From Tubiluchus corallicola (taxonomy: Eukaryota > Priapulida > Priapulimorpha > Priapulimorphida > Tubiluchidae), in contig JAQGDQ010000628.1 in NCBI GenBank assembly GCA_030141605.1, positions 1-37,500 on the forward strand: 37,500 nt of DNA. Reading direction: 5' to 3'. The notes below the pieces were generated by a model. That model was not told where the DNA came from, made no database searches, and saw only the letters and a list, made by a program, of their open reading frames with translations. Positions within the stretch are counted from its first letter, which is position 1. Every line of letters starts with the position of its first letter. A program made the translations under genes and the position numbers. Positions 12,181-20,609 of this stretch are shown here, piece by piece.

Positions 12181-12944
12181 TCTCTCTCGCTCCCTCGCTC
12201 TCTCTCTCTGATGAAAGCGAAAAGAGGAAAACTAGATGAAAGCACTAGATGAAAGAGGAAAAACGAAATAAACGCAAATTATTACTTACCATAAAAACAC
12301 AGGGAAACATCCCCAGGCGACACATTTGGATGGAAGGTTGGTCTGGGTAAGAAAGTAGTATCTGTTGATATTATATGTAACTGTGAAAAATGCGGATTGC
12401 CTGAAAAGTCCAATCTGTCGATGTCCAGGTTTTTGGAGAAAGTGATAGACAAACGTTTCAGGCTCTTTACTTTTGAAAACGCCATGGGATTAACTGCTTT
12501 CAATTTACTGTTGGCAATCATGTATAAAGATTCAATATCCCCATAAAAGGCGTCTTTTTCAAGGGCTTCAAGTGTCGAAGACTTTTTGAAACGGAACTCA
12601 ACCACCTGCTTGCCTTCTAGAAATTTCAAAGGCAACTTGATGGACTTGTAGTCTTTTATCTCCAACTCAGTCAAGTTGTTCTCTTCTTCTCTCATTAAGT
12701 CATTAAGCAAAATTGAGTCAAGTAGTTCGCCTGCACCACACCAAACGTGACAGAACTTTCCTGTTGATGTGAGACCATTGGACAATATTTCAAAGTCACA
12801 GTCGTCCCGTCCTGGAGCCTGGTTGCATGGATACTTAGTGACTGTTGAAGACCATTTTGTGGGCTTCACTTCACCACGATATGCTGTGATCGTACAGCAA
12901 TACGAAAGCATCCATATAGTAAGTAAATGAATATTATAAAACAT
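1712..12944 (-). CDS. Four-module extracellular LRR protein, 5 exons, 996 aa predicted
   Basis: Predicted join, in transcript order: 12944-12290, 10870-10172, 8859-8200, 5393-4650, 1944-1712. The exon lengths (655, 699, 660, 744, 233 nt) sum to 2991 nt, which is 996 codons plus a stop. Every junction is phase 1 and each donor is followed by GTA (GTAAGT, GTAAAT, GTAAGC, GTAGGT). Exon 1 gives a signal peptide, N-cap and LRRs. Exons 2 to 4 each give an LRRCT cap (CxC...W...C), a linker, a new N-cap and new LRRs. Exon 5 gives the last LRRCT and a hydrophobic tail. The product is therefore a chain of four LRR ectodomains, probably held at the outer cell surface by a GPI anchor or a C-terminal membrane segment. 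Plus-strand paralogues at 15627-21010 and 25322-30149 have one module with the same intron positions. Function is unknown; adhesion or recognition is inferred. The alternative is that some exons belong to separate or alternatively spliced transcripts. Confidence 0.75.
2100..2945. repeat. 33-bp minisatellite with higher-order structure, array A
   Basis: Repeats of about TTTACTTTACTAAATCAGTG plus CTTACGCGATTTG (33 bp). They are grouped into larger units by a variant block AGCTTTGGTTACTAACCAAAAC. It lies in intron 4 of the four-module gene, less than 200 bp past exon 5's acceptor. Open frames of LLNQCLRDLFT repeats are a by-product of the period being divisible by three. Confidence 0.9.
3147..3505. 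repeat. Imperfect direct repeats of about 140 bp
   Basis: CTTGAACAATTGATGAACATC...TCGAGTACC at 3200-3296 recurs diverged at 3341-3438. Both are bracketed by copies of AAAGTTTTTTTAAC...GCGTAAACATATA (about 3147 and 3467). Intronic and non-coding. Confidence 0.6.
3915..4640. repeat. 62-bp minisatellite beside exon 4
   Basis: About eleven tandem units of about 62 bp built on CCAGTTATTCCTAATGTTAT, ACCTGAGGTCATTCTATGGA and TGTTATGTATAATGTAGATG. The array ends within about 10 bp of the exon 4 donor (4650). Confidence 0.9.
4650..5393 (-). CDS. Exon 4: LRRCT of module 3, N-cap and LRRs of module 4
   Basis: Encodes residues 672-919. The acceptor is CTTCTTATAG. The split codon gives Gly before NKKFNCMCDILWV, a diverged LRRCT opening in which the usual NPL has become KKF. 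A longer linker with extra cysteines precedes the N-cap C-x6-C-x13-C-x3-C-G. The LRRs contain LPPKFLNKRDVAELTI, INPKAFFKSNYVKQITI, LVNADLDLSNNFKIGSI and TGTNIEKMRKPKL, ending SLALKIT before GTAGGT. The 62-bp minisatellite in the following intron lies immediately 3' of this donor, and its unit resembles the exon end. Confidence 0.8.
5462..5842. mobile_element. hAT-type MITE, 381 bp, with perfect 8-bp target duplication
   Basis: Inverted ends TAGGGGTGAGCA / TGCTCACCCCTA are flanked by ATATTTGC on both sides (5454-5461 and 5843-5850). Eight-bp duplications and a YAGGGGTG start are hAT-superfamily features. The interior is built of TTCGAATTCGAA-type palindromes and codes for nothing. It lies in intron 3 of the four-module gene. 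Confidence 0.88.
5980..6479. mobile_element. hAT-type non-autonomous element, 500 bp
   Basis: Ends CAGGGGTGTGCAAATTA / TAATTTCCACACCCCTG are near-perfect inverted repeats. Flanks are TGCTAAAC (5972-5979) and TGCTAAAT (6480-6487), an 8-bp duplication with one change. Subterminal GGGCCGCA motifs resemble those of known animal hAT families. No transposase coding. Confidence 0.85.
6555..7370. repeat. 33-bp minisatellite, array B, with a 167-bp higher-order unit
   Basis: Same family as array A (CTTTACTAAATCAGTGCTTA, GAGCTTTGATTACTAACCAA). The block CGATCTGAGC recurs at 6894, 7061 and 7228, a strict 167-bp period. It lies in intron 3, next to the two hAT elements. Confidence 0.9.
8076..8140. repeat. 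Alternating purine-pyrimidine (TG/CG) tract
   Basis: GTGTGCATGCATGTGCGTGT and similar, about 60 bp of alternating purine and pyrimidine, within the first 130 nt of intron 3. Confidence 0.85.
8200..8859 (-). CDS. Exon 3: LRRCT of module 2, N-cap and LRRs of module 3
   Basis: Encodes residues 452-671. The acceptor is GGTTTTTAG, and G|AA gives Glu before NPLFCDCRMRWTKAENW. The N-cap is C-x6-C-x9-C-x3-C-G. The LRR region includes LPSGFMNGKEADTLVI, LLTEISPEAFRRLN and LILNLSSSPEIQ, and ends PKDVELKIT before the donor GTAAGC. The linker between LRRCT and N-cap lacks the Thr/Pro stretch seen in exon 2. The length is 660 nt, a multiple of three, so the exon is removable in frame. Confidence 0.8.
8941..9640 (+). 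repeat. Dispersed repeat R1, copy in intron 2 of the four-module gene
   Basis: About 700 bp shared with 14255-14990, with blocks such as CATTACATGACGTC, CACCAATTGGTAAAATGTC, TTATCTAAACTTGTTTCA and TACAGCGCTACTGCCGA. It contains a perfect TGACGTCA. The family is unknown and no terminal repeats were recognised. Confidence 0.7.
9823..10105. repeat. (TC)n-rich tract in intron 2 of the four-module gene
   Basis: Near-continuous CT repeats on the plus strand, GA on the transcribed gene's sense strand. It begins about 65 nt after the exon 2 donor. Confidence 0.95.
10172..10870 (-). CDS. Exon 2: LRRCT of module 1, linker, N-cap and LRRs of module 2
   Basis: Encodes residues 219-451. The acceptor reads TTTTTCGTTGCAG, and the split codon G|AT gives Asp before NPLDCNCSMLWTKAENW, a classic LRRCT opening. 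A Thr/Pro-rich linker (TTTKSTAPTQPPTVP) joins it to the next N-cap, C-x6-C-x7-C-x3-C-G. LRRs follow with LPLKFLQGKSIGVFQL, NCNRLDTVNLDLSRN and LVVSGTAMFHMDMPILH. The exon ends at VTIVLT plus the first base of Gly, before GTAAAT. Open translation upstream of the acceptor (SLSLSL repeats) is only the intronic TC tract read through. Skipping this 699-nt exon would keep the frame. Confidence 0.8.
10875..11198. repeat. (GA)n-rich tract, a giant pyrimidine tract at the exon 2 acceptor
   Basis: Purine-only runs on the plus strand with an inner repeat GGGGAAGAGAAAGGAAAGGA of about 85-100 bp occurring three times. On the gene's sense strand it is about 320 nt of CU ending 5 nt before the exon 2 acceptor. 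Confidence 0.95.
11277..11525. repeat. Long fold-back (inverted-repeat) element, about 250 bp
   Basis: The two halves are imperfect reverse complements over almost their whole length. GTCTAGTACAGC pairs with GCTGTACTAGAC. TCGAGCAGTACTTATGT pairs with ACATAAGTACTGCTCGA. AAATTTATTTCAGC...GTTTCAACA pairs with TGTTGAAA...GAAATAAAT. It lies in intron 1 of the four-module gene and would form a long RNA hairpin. It may be a MITE; no target duplication was identified. Confidence 0.8.
11836..11893. repeat. (TA)n microsatellite
   Basis: About 57 bp of alternating TA. Shorter TA runs are at 1053-1077, 17773-17783 and 26767-26787. Confidence 0.95.
11895..12035 (+). mobile_element. Probable LINE 3' tail in intron 1 of the four-module gene
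   Basis: Non-coding stretch ending GAAATAAAGAGTTAAATCAAATCAAAT, a short-repeat tail typical of LINE 3' ends, joined directly to a (TC)n tract. No reverse-transcriptase coding remains. Confidence 0.4.
12036..12208. repeat. (TC)n-rich tract in intron 1 of the four-module gene
   Basis: CT repeats with TCTTCTCGCTTCTAT and CCCTCCCTC interruptions; GA on the sense strand of the gene. Confidence 0.95.
12290..12944 (-). CDS. Exon 1 of the four-module LRR gene: signal peptide, N-cap, LRRs
   Basis: Encodes residues 1-218. The chosen ATG (12944-12942) opens a signal-peptide-like stretch, MFYNIHLLTIWMLSYCCTIT, with likely cleavage before YRGE. A longer in-frame start at 13025 would put charged residues first. 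The N-cap cysteines follow as C-x8-C-x15-C-x3-C-G, then degenerate LRRs containing LPLKFLEGKQ, AFYGDIESL and LDFSGNPHF, ending VSLCFY before the donor GTAAGT. There is no LRRCT at its start, as expected for the first module. In the paralogues the signal peptide is on its own exon. Here an acceptor-like CAG ends at 12884, and an exon starting at 12883 would keep phase 1, so a separate upstream leader exon cannot be excluded. Confidence 0.7.
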
Positions 12945-14254
12945 GACTGACTGGAATATATAGAGAGAAAGACCTTTAGTGTATTCAAAACAAGGCTTGT
13001 TTTCGAATTCTTTTATACTACACACTTTCAGAAAACATTGTTTTAAAGACGCAGCTGACTTTATTTGGTATCAGAGAATTTGGAATAGAATTTACTGTTA
13101 CAGTGGGGGAAACAATATCGAACTAAATAATTTGAACTCGTTTTTTAGAATGAAAGTTTGTCATAATTATTGTCACTGGCATTCGCCACGGGTAAAAAAA
13201 AAGTACAGCTTTGTGTCAGCACGTAGTACTTATGCATTTCAGCGTAAGCGAGGCCCGGGGAAGTGGGGCGTGTGAGGGGGGCAGAAAATTTTTGAAGTGC
13301 TAGAACGCCAGAGAAACATTTTCGAAAAGAAAATATGGAGTTATACTGTTGTTAAAGGAAAGAACAATTGAAAGAAAAACTGCTTTATTCTCAAGACCAG
13401 TCAGTCCTTAATACTTGTCAATACTAGCGTGCGGCGAGAGAGAGACAGAGAGAGGGAGAAGAGGAGGCAGTATGTTCGCATAAAGCAAAAAAGTGTTACC
13501 TTGGCGCGAGGCCCCCTGGAGGGTGAGGCCCGAGGAAGTATCCCACTCCCCCCCCCCTGAAATAAGTAACTTATGCGCGAACATGCTAGTGTAGCGACTT
13601 TGTTAAACGACCTGCAATTAAACTCTTTTTTTCTGGAAGCTAAACATTTAATCACTTGCCCACCAGTTTCCTTTTGAAGTTCCCGCGGCTTTGTGCAACA
13701 ACATCATCAATTGCAGCTCAAGCACTAGATGACTAGGTGTTTTGTGTGAATGTGTACAGCATACAGCAACAGATTTTCATGATGTTTTTAACATTATGAG
13801 AATTTCATGAACCAGCTTCTTCGTGACGAAATGAAGCAACCGACTTTGCTTGAAATATTGTAATTGTTAATGGTAATAATCAGATATATGCGATTTTTTT
13901 CTTTTTTTGTAATTCACTTATATAAATTATGGTTCATAAATAATTACACATAGATTTTTTTGGCATTAATTCTTTTCTAAAATTCATTTAATGCCTTTGC
14001 AATGTATACTGAGTGATGAGTACAGTAGTAAAAAACTAAACCCTACAGCTAACTCAGTCGGTTAATTGGGTCAAAACATTTCCGTTACAAAGTGAGTTTG
14101 TCAAACGGCAGCTACTGTACAATGCCTTTCTCATATCTATGACTTTGGTAATAGCAGGAACGCTCTCTTCTGCTTGACGTCATATTATTATCTATCCTTT
14201 ACAGTCTTGCTATTGAGGCGTTAGCGCCTCTTAAGTGTTATCGATTTTTCTATT
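12945..14254. other. Region upstream of the four-module LRR gene
   Basis: Spans the 5' flank between divergent LRR genes. GC-richer patches with GAGGCCCGGGG and GCGAGGCCCC motifs at 13240-13560 look like decayed repeat material. A short perfect hairpin GAGGCG-TTAG-CGCCTC lies near 14215. No exon was recognised and no promoter can be assigned. Confidence 0.5.
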
Positions 14255-14990
14255 AAAGAACAAAAAAAGAACAAGAAAAGGGGTACCTGAGAAGGTTTCA
14301 GAAAAATCGCCTTGAAAAATTATATTACTTTATAGCAATTTTATGCTTATCATACTCCCATTGAAAGGAATTTTCGTTTGTCTTCATTTGAAATCTCCCA
14401 CTGTTCCGAAGTCACCATTACATGACGTCGCCTACGCAAATGTAAATCAGTGGAAGAAAAGGAAATGTTAAATTATATCGCAAAAAACTCTCCATGTAAA
14501 TCTATTTTACTTAGCTTTTCGCTTACCTGCTGGAAAGGTTTATGTAACTAGAAAAGAAAATTTTTTACTTATTTAAAATGTTTTCATCAATTGGTAAAAT
14601 GTCACAGACTTTCCGTACAGGGTGCACCACTCATTAACCAAAGAGGTATTTTTAATCTTATTGATAAAATACAGTAGTTTTAAATTTTACTTAGTTAGTA
14701 GCGTGTGCACCCAACAAATGCTCTGATTTTTTTTCAAAGTTTACACGAAGTTATCTAAGCGTGTTCCAAATGACCTCACGTCAAAATGGCCGCGTCCTAT
14801 GAGAATTTAAATTTGCATGCTTTATACAGCGTGACTGCTGACTTCCGCATGTGAAATAAATGTGATAAATGTGTAAGAGATATAAAATTTCAAGACGAAT
14901 TTTTTAAGTTTTATGTTTATGTAGGGCTTCTTGTGCATTAAGTGAGTGAACACTCTATAGTGTTGTGCTGCATTATCACATTTCAGCACA
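14255..14990 (+). repeat. Dispersed repeat R1, intergenic copy
   Basis: Best match to the 8941 copy over its full length. The part from 14520 on recurs at 21911-22350 as the start of the tandem duplication. It lies between the divergent LRR genes. Confidence 0.7.
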
Positions 14991-15059
14991 TTTTATATTC
15001 GCACTTCATTCCCAGTAAATCATCGCGATTTATTATTTGCTGCAAATAATCACTTCAAA

Positions 15060-15322
15060 TTGATTTCCTATAATTTCTTTAAGATTTCCACGTACAGTTT
15101 GTCCTGTCAAGCTATGCTTTTAGGCTCAAACTGTATGCATCAAATATATTCTGTAATTTATTTGGACATGTATATACTGCATAAGAATTTCTTTTGTAAT
15201 TTCTGGATTATACTGCATTTATATTTATATTTACTTCAGTGGAAAATCATCTGTATTATTATTATAACTGTAAGATGCAGAGTGGAAATAAATAAGCTTA
15301 AATTTAAACTTAAACTTAAATA
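15060..15322 (+). mobile_element. Probable LINE 3' end, also at 23740-23980
   Basis: AT-rich segment ending AATAAGCTTAAATTTAAACTTAAACTTAAA, a LINE-like repetitive tail. The same segment recurs in copy 2 with a shorter tail. No coding is preserved. Confidence 0.35.
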
Positions 15323-15493
15323 GCATTGGCTACGAGGTGCTGTCTATCGTGCACAAACACGCTGTCTGGTACACTTAATCTTTGATCTTTTCATTCGCTG
15401 ATATTGTGAAAAACGTACCTTACTACTTCAGTGAAAATTTCGAACAAAAAAGACATTGCTATTCTCGTGTGTTCATTACAGGCTTGTTTTCAC

Positions 15494-15505
15494 TTTTATA
15501 ATAAT
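15494..15505 (+). promoter_or_regulatory. TATA-like element upstream of the frameshifted LRR copy
   Basis: TTTTATAATAAT lies about 125 nt before the ATG. In copy 2 the same sequence is interrupted by the solo LTR, whose target duplication ATAAT falls inside it. A TATA-box role is inferred from sequence and distance only. Confidence 0.3.
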
Positions 15506-15626
15506 CATGACCGCATTGTTCTTAAAAATTAGAACGTGCAAGCCTAGCTGAATTAGAAGAAATGAGACGATGGCTTCATGATGCAGACGATTAATTTCTA
15601 ACGATGCTGCTACCTCGGTGAAAAGC

Positions 15627-15678
15627 ATGAAGTCCGTGTGGACAGTGTTCTTACGGATTATGTTTATCATATGTCAAG
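15627..15678 (+). CDS. Exon 1 (signal peptide) of the frameshifted LRR copy
   Basis: Encodes MKSVWTVFLRIMFIICQ plus one base, followed by the strong donor GTAAGT. The 17 residues have a basic start and a hydrophobic core, typical of a secretory leader. The copy at 25322-25373 differs by one residue (Met12 to Val). Confidence 0.75.
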
Positions 15679-17153
15679 GTAAGTAGATTTGAATTATGTA
15701 AATGTGGCACGTTAAAGGAAGAACCAACTATCGAATCACACTTATTGCATTTTAATGTACAATTAAAAATATTGAAATCACAATGCAAAATATGCGCATA
15801 GAATGCTTTGCTTAAAATGTAAAAGAACTTTAAATGTTTCTCATCCCCCGCCAAACCAACTTTGACGGCGGCACATTTGAAAAAAAAATTACGTATGCTT
15901 GGCAGCGTGAAGGCACGGGTTTGGGAACCTCCAGCAGTTTGTTTAGAAGTTCCATTACTCTAATGTTGTGTTTAACCGTGTTTATCTAGAAATTAGTCAT
16001 TCGATCAATTATGATGAAATTTAAAGTGGTTACATTGCTTTAATATACAGATTACACCTTAAAATGTGTAAGTAATTAACATTAATTGTGTAGATAATTA
16101 ACTTACATAATTTTGTTAAGTTTTAGATACGCATGAAAACTTGGCATCACGTAGTAGGTACCAGGCTGGCAACTTAGTTTATAGAATTCGCTGTATAAGT
16201 TAAAGAAAGATTCCGAAGTACCTGGCGAGAAAGTGTTTATGTTGCACGGTAACCAGATGACACAATTTTTCTTCTAAATTGAGCGCGTCCAAGAGTGATA
16301 TAATCACAACTTACATTGATTACACAAGATGCTTATCACAATTTTATTGCTAATGCTTTCTAACAGTTTCCCCAAATATTAAAACAAGCTCAACTTCCCA
16401 AGAGCTTTTGAATTAAAACAAAAGGAAAAAACAGGGAACATTGCCTTACACATCTATGTAAAAAAGTCAACAGGTAAAAACGTCACAGAAAAAAACACAG
16501 GAAAAAACAACTTTAACCCTAATCCTACACTAACCCTTGACCCTGTTCCTAGCCAAATTAAGCTAGCCACCTTTTCCTAGCTAAAAACAGTGACTTTTTT
16601 CCGTTGCTTTTCTTGTGACTTTATTACAGGACACCGCAAAAATACTCCCACAAATCAAAATGTAATAATCTTACCTGTTTGAAATTCACATATCTACTTT
16701 ATGACTGATTAAATAGTTACCTGTCTTACCTGTACAAAATTCAAAGATGCAAGTGCCGTTTGAATCAGCGGTTGCTACAAAAAAGTACAAGCTATTGTCT
16801 GCCTACAATTTGCTACCGAACCTCAGTCTTTAATCAGATACCCGTTCTGTTAAATCATAAAGCTTCGTTTACACACACGAAACGTTAACAGTTTGATGAT
16901 TTAAAATTTCAAGCATTATTGGTCGGGTCTTTTGCCAGGGTAACTGAATGTCTCCAAAGTCGTTTGGCTTAGTAATGCATTTTCAAGATGTGGCACTCGA
17001 ACCGAGGCCTCCTTCGATCACTCTTGTTCAAAACGAACAGGAGTTACATATATATATAATTACAGTATAGCACATCTATATATACCATACTTTTAAGGAT
17101 CATTTCTATAGTATGTGTCGCAAGAGGTTCAGACAAAACAGAACACCAGATAT

Positions 17154-17760
17154 GAATTATGAATTTATTTATTTCACAGCAACTCAAACATACATACAAA
17201 TTGATATTACATTGAAAAAAAGTAAATAAACTATGCGAGTTACTGTGAGGAGGAGGAAGGAGCATTGAGCTTTCGAGTCCTCCTCCAGATAAGTGAAACA
17301 ATTGACAATTAACATTACATTTTCATCAGTTATAACGTACATTAGAACAAAATAAGTTTTGTTACTAACTTAAGATCAGGATGAGTAAAATTGTGAGTTA
17401 ATTATACCGTTGTAGTAGGTAATTCTTTGATGCTTTTTTAAATTGATAAAGATTAAGAGTTTCCATTTCACGCGGAATTGATGACCATATTTTAATAGCA
17501 TTATATTTTGATGACTGTTTCATTATATTTGTTTTTGGAAGGGGGAGTACATAGTTTTCGACTGAATATCTTGTGTAATGATCATGTTGATTTGAAACTG
17601 GACTAAAGTAAGACTGAAAAGCTGGTGGAAGTAGTGAATTATGATACTGATACATGAAATGAAGACAATACATATCATATATTTCTTTCACTTTAAGAGT
17701 TTTAACAGACAAATAAATTATATTTGTGGGATGGTCATACCTTACATGATATATTAGTTT
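17154..17760 (-). mobile_element. 5'-truncated non-LTR retrotransposon (LINE) in intron 1 of the frameshifted copy
   Basis: Missing from copy 2 (between GATAT and ACGCG at about 26881). It is flanked by GATAT at 17149-17153 and 17761-17765. Minus-strand coding from 17712 to 17398 is the C-terminal end of a LINE reverse transcriptase protein (HDHYTRYSVENYVLPLPKTN, then IKIWSSIPREM and FKKASKNYLLQRYN). The 3' end carries AATAAATAAATTC rather than a long poly(A). This indicates insertion after the duplication. Confidence 0.85.
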
Positions 17761-18001
17761 GATATACGCGTATATATATATATACGCGTGCCCACAACAA
17801 GCCTGTGAAATGGCTAATTGCCTCTGTCATTTCAATGTCTCATTTTCAAGAATTATCCTTAACAAGCGATTGGTTTCAGTGGCTCTTAAGCATTTGACCT
17901 TGAGTAATTCTCCCAAGTGCTAGGCCCTGTCTTGCAGGAATTTTAGACCGTGACTGATAACCTTTTTGTTGTTACTGAATTTAATTTGTTTTTTCTTGCA
18001 G

Positions 18002-18531
18002 TGGTTACAGAGTGCGTGGATAAGGAAAATCAGCAATACTGTGTAGATACCGACGCAGTTTGGGAGGGAGACATCGCGCTTTGCGAAATCGAATGTGGCA
18101 CGAATACAACTCTTACACTGGAAATACTTCAACATATATCAAATTACACTAGAAAGGACCCAAGACCCATCGATGGCCTTCGATTCATAAACTATGAAGA
18201 AGATGTTCTTGAAAAACGTCTCTTGAGTTTAACCTGCAATTTGCTAATACAAGCATCGGCAGAATCAGGAAATTTGATCTGGCTGCAGAATACATAACCC
18301 TGTACTTTTTCGATAATCCCAATTTAACCAGCATTGATGAAGGAGCGTTTAATCGTAAAACAGTCAGACTTATATTTATTAAGAACAGTCAAAATTTAAA
18401 AGAACTTGACTTGGATCTTTCTGCGCCATGGTTGGACGCACTGGTGATTATAGGAACCTCAATTAGAACGCTGGTGAAACCACGTTTCCCGCCACATTAC
18501 CCTACAGAACGTGTTGAGATATGGCTGTTGG
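18002..18531 (+). pseudogene. Exon 2 of the frameshifted LRR copy
   Basis: Begins after TTTTTTCTTGCAG with V-V-T-E-C. The N-cap cysteines are intact (C-x8-C-x13-C-x3-C-G). The conserved first LRR strand, reading VLPHEFLKN in the twin, is destroyed by the 14-bp deletion at about 18208-18212, and a stop follows at 18295-18297. All minus-strand paralogues carry LPxxFL or a close variant here, so the deleted state is derived. Downstream codons still spell the LRRs (SIDEGAFNRKTV, LKELDLDLS) in the original frame. Confidence 0.85.
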
Positions 18532-18584
18532 GTAATATATACTATCTGCATCTAACTCTTAGAAATCTTCTTTTGGTTATACAT

Positions 18585-18925
18585 TGAAAGACTTACGTAA
18601 TTGGAAAAGAAACTTATTAATAATTTAACACATTCGTGCTAACTTTGGCACTGCATTACCATCCCTGTGTCCACCACTGATCTGCTAAAAAGCACATTAT
18701 TGATCTTTGAAGGCAATACAAAGGGTTTGCCAACTTCGCCCTTATCTAAACTTGTTTCAAACGACATAACGTTAAAATGACTGCGCTTAGCGGTCACGGA
18801 AGTTTAAATATACAAGTTTTATACAGCGTTACTGCCAATGAATATGCAATAAGACAACATGTAAGTGATGTAAAATTTCAAAACGATTTTCTCAAGTTTT
18901 ACTTATGAAGAGTGTTTTCTTGCCT
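18585..18925 (+). repeat. Dispersed repeat R1, diverged copy in an LRR intron
   Basis: Starts about 50 bp after the exon 2 donor and shares CTTGTTTCAAACGAC, TTTATACAGCGTTACTGCC and AAAATTTCAAAACGA-type blocks with the other R1 copies. Its duplicate is at 27710-28060. Confidence 0.6.
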
Positions 18926-19464
18926 TTTAAATATTTATATGTAAATGCACTGAAGTCTAGTGACACTAGTGTGAACTTAAAGAATAAAACACTTATTCGG
19001 GAGATGAAAAAGAAATGACAACTTAATGAGTATTTAAATACTTTCCAACATGGAAAATTTAGGTAAACAGAAAGTAACCGTTATTAAGCCAGGGAAGATT
19101 TGGAAAATGTACAAACTTAGAGTTTTCTCATCAGGCCTTCCACGAGGACTTCATGCCGTCACCATCCATGATCCGCCAACGATAACGTCACTGAGCTGTG
19201 ACGTTTCCTGGTCACTAGGTCTACCTGTACGAGAACAGAACAGTATAGCATTTGTCTTTCTAAAATGGTAACGAGGATAATCAGTTTCACTGCCACAGCA
19301 GATAAGTATCAACAGCAGAAGGTAAGTATTATCATCACCAGCAACAGGTGAGTATCTTCAATAACAGGCGCCATTGATAAATGGTAAGCATTGTCAGCAT
19401 AAGATACCATTGACGACAGCTAAGTATAATCAGCTGTATTCTGTCGCTGCATTCACTATCTGAA

Positions 19465-20559
19465 CCCTTAGCCGACTAAGGGGTTTTTATATATCACTAA
19501 AGAACAAGCGGGGTAAAAAAATTATCCCATTAAAATTTTACTGAAGTTACTAACTGGATAGAATGCCCAACTGGTAACAGAGGTGCTCCTATTAGTACAA
19601 AACAAAGTTCTTCGGCAAGTTGGCATAGGCATATGAGGGCACCAAGGATAAAAAGAGGCTTTGCACCATCGCACTGTATTATTTGCGCTGTGCTGGCGCA
19701 ATCTGTCACAATGGTCACGTGACCGGCGATTGTTTCGGGCGCACGAGTCTGTAGAAAACGTTTTAAAACTCTGTCGCATTTTTTGAATTCTTTTGTGTTT
19801 AGGACAGTGTAACTTAATTATTGCATATTGTGTGTTTACTGTTTGTTTAATACACAATTATAACCTGTCACTGAAGTGTTTGAACTCGTTTGTTGTTAAA
19901 AATTAGTCGTCTAATTAGCATGCTCTCCACAGCAGCTCTGAAGATTGTGCGATGAGACAGGGCATCGCCACATATGCTTTATTATTTATGCTTGGTTTTT
20001 CAAGTCTTGTGAAAATTTTTATAATAGCCTAATGATGTTCACTGCTTAACTCTAAGACACCCACTTCGCCATCACTTACTGGATCTTCTAAAATTTCATC
20101 TCCACCACCTTCAGGCTTAACCACCTGTACAGCTAAAGTTTCCGCCACACTGAATGAAGAATGTCCATAAACTTTAATATAAAATTTCCTGAACAGATCG
20201 TTAGAAAAATCTCTTCGTAGAACTGTAGACCGAATTCGAGGTTTGCAGCACTTCTCAGTTTCTCGGTTTTAAATGTAAACACACATTGCTGCCAGAATAC
20301 TCCAAATAAAATCCCAAAATTTTGCCTACATAAAAGACCAAGTTTGGTAATAAGTTACCCCACGTCTGGTAGTACGTATCCCTCGTGCTGTGTAAAAAGT
20401 ATGAATAATATTTTTAGCAAGACCAGGGTATGGTTGCATAACACATCGAAAAATATTTAATCCCTACTAGTTTAAAAAATTTTCATTGTGTGCATCAATG
20501 CAAAAATGGGAGCAAACACACGTGGGGTAATTTTTTACCCCACCTTGTTCGGTCATGGG
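19465..20559. mobile_element. piggyBac-like non-autonomous element, copy 1
   Basis: The left end CCCTTAGCCGACTAAGG and the inverted right end CCCATGACCGAACAAGG match at 12 of 17 positions. Further in, GGGGTAAAAAA...TTA...CCC is mirrored at both ends. The right flank is TTAA (20560-20563). The left flank is TGAA, a mutated TTAA judging from copy 2. It sits in the second intron of the LRR gene. A minus-strand open segment of about 65 codons (about 20240-20030, with SVAETLAVQVVKPEGGG, stopping at ELSSEHH) is shared by both copies and is not recognised. Confidence 0.75.
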
Positions 20560-20609
20560 TTAAAATATCCATCTCATTTATGAAATTTACGTGTAATTTG
20601 TTTTTACAG

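Noticed and set aside
11978-12245. Ser/Leu and Arg/Glu open frames
   Set aside because: Microsatellite translation in intron 1.
13401-13655. 84-codon minus-strand frame with a Gly/Arg/Pro patch
   Set aside because: Comes from a C-run and GC-rich repeat-like sequence; no coding signature.
16670-16740. TTACCTGT motifs resembling minus-strand splice donors
   Set aside because: No coherent coding on the minus strand next to them; duplicated at 26385-26455 as ordinary intron sequence.
19522-19857. 111-codon minus-strand frame with Cys and His
   Set aside because: Inside the piggyBac-like element. The copy 2 counterpart is disrupted and no zinc-finger spacing is convincing.
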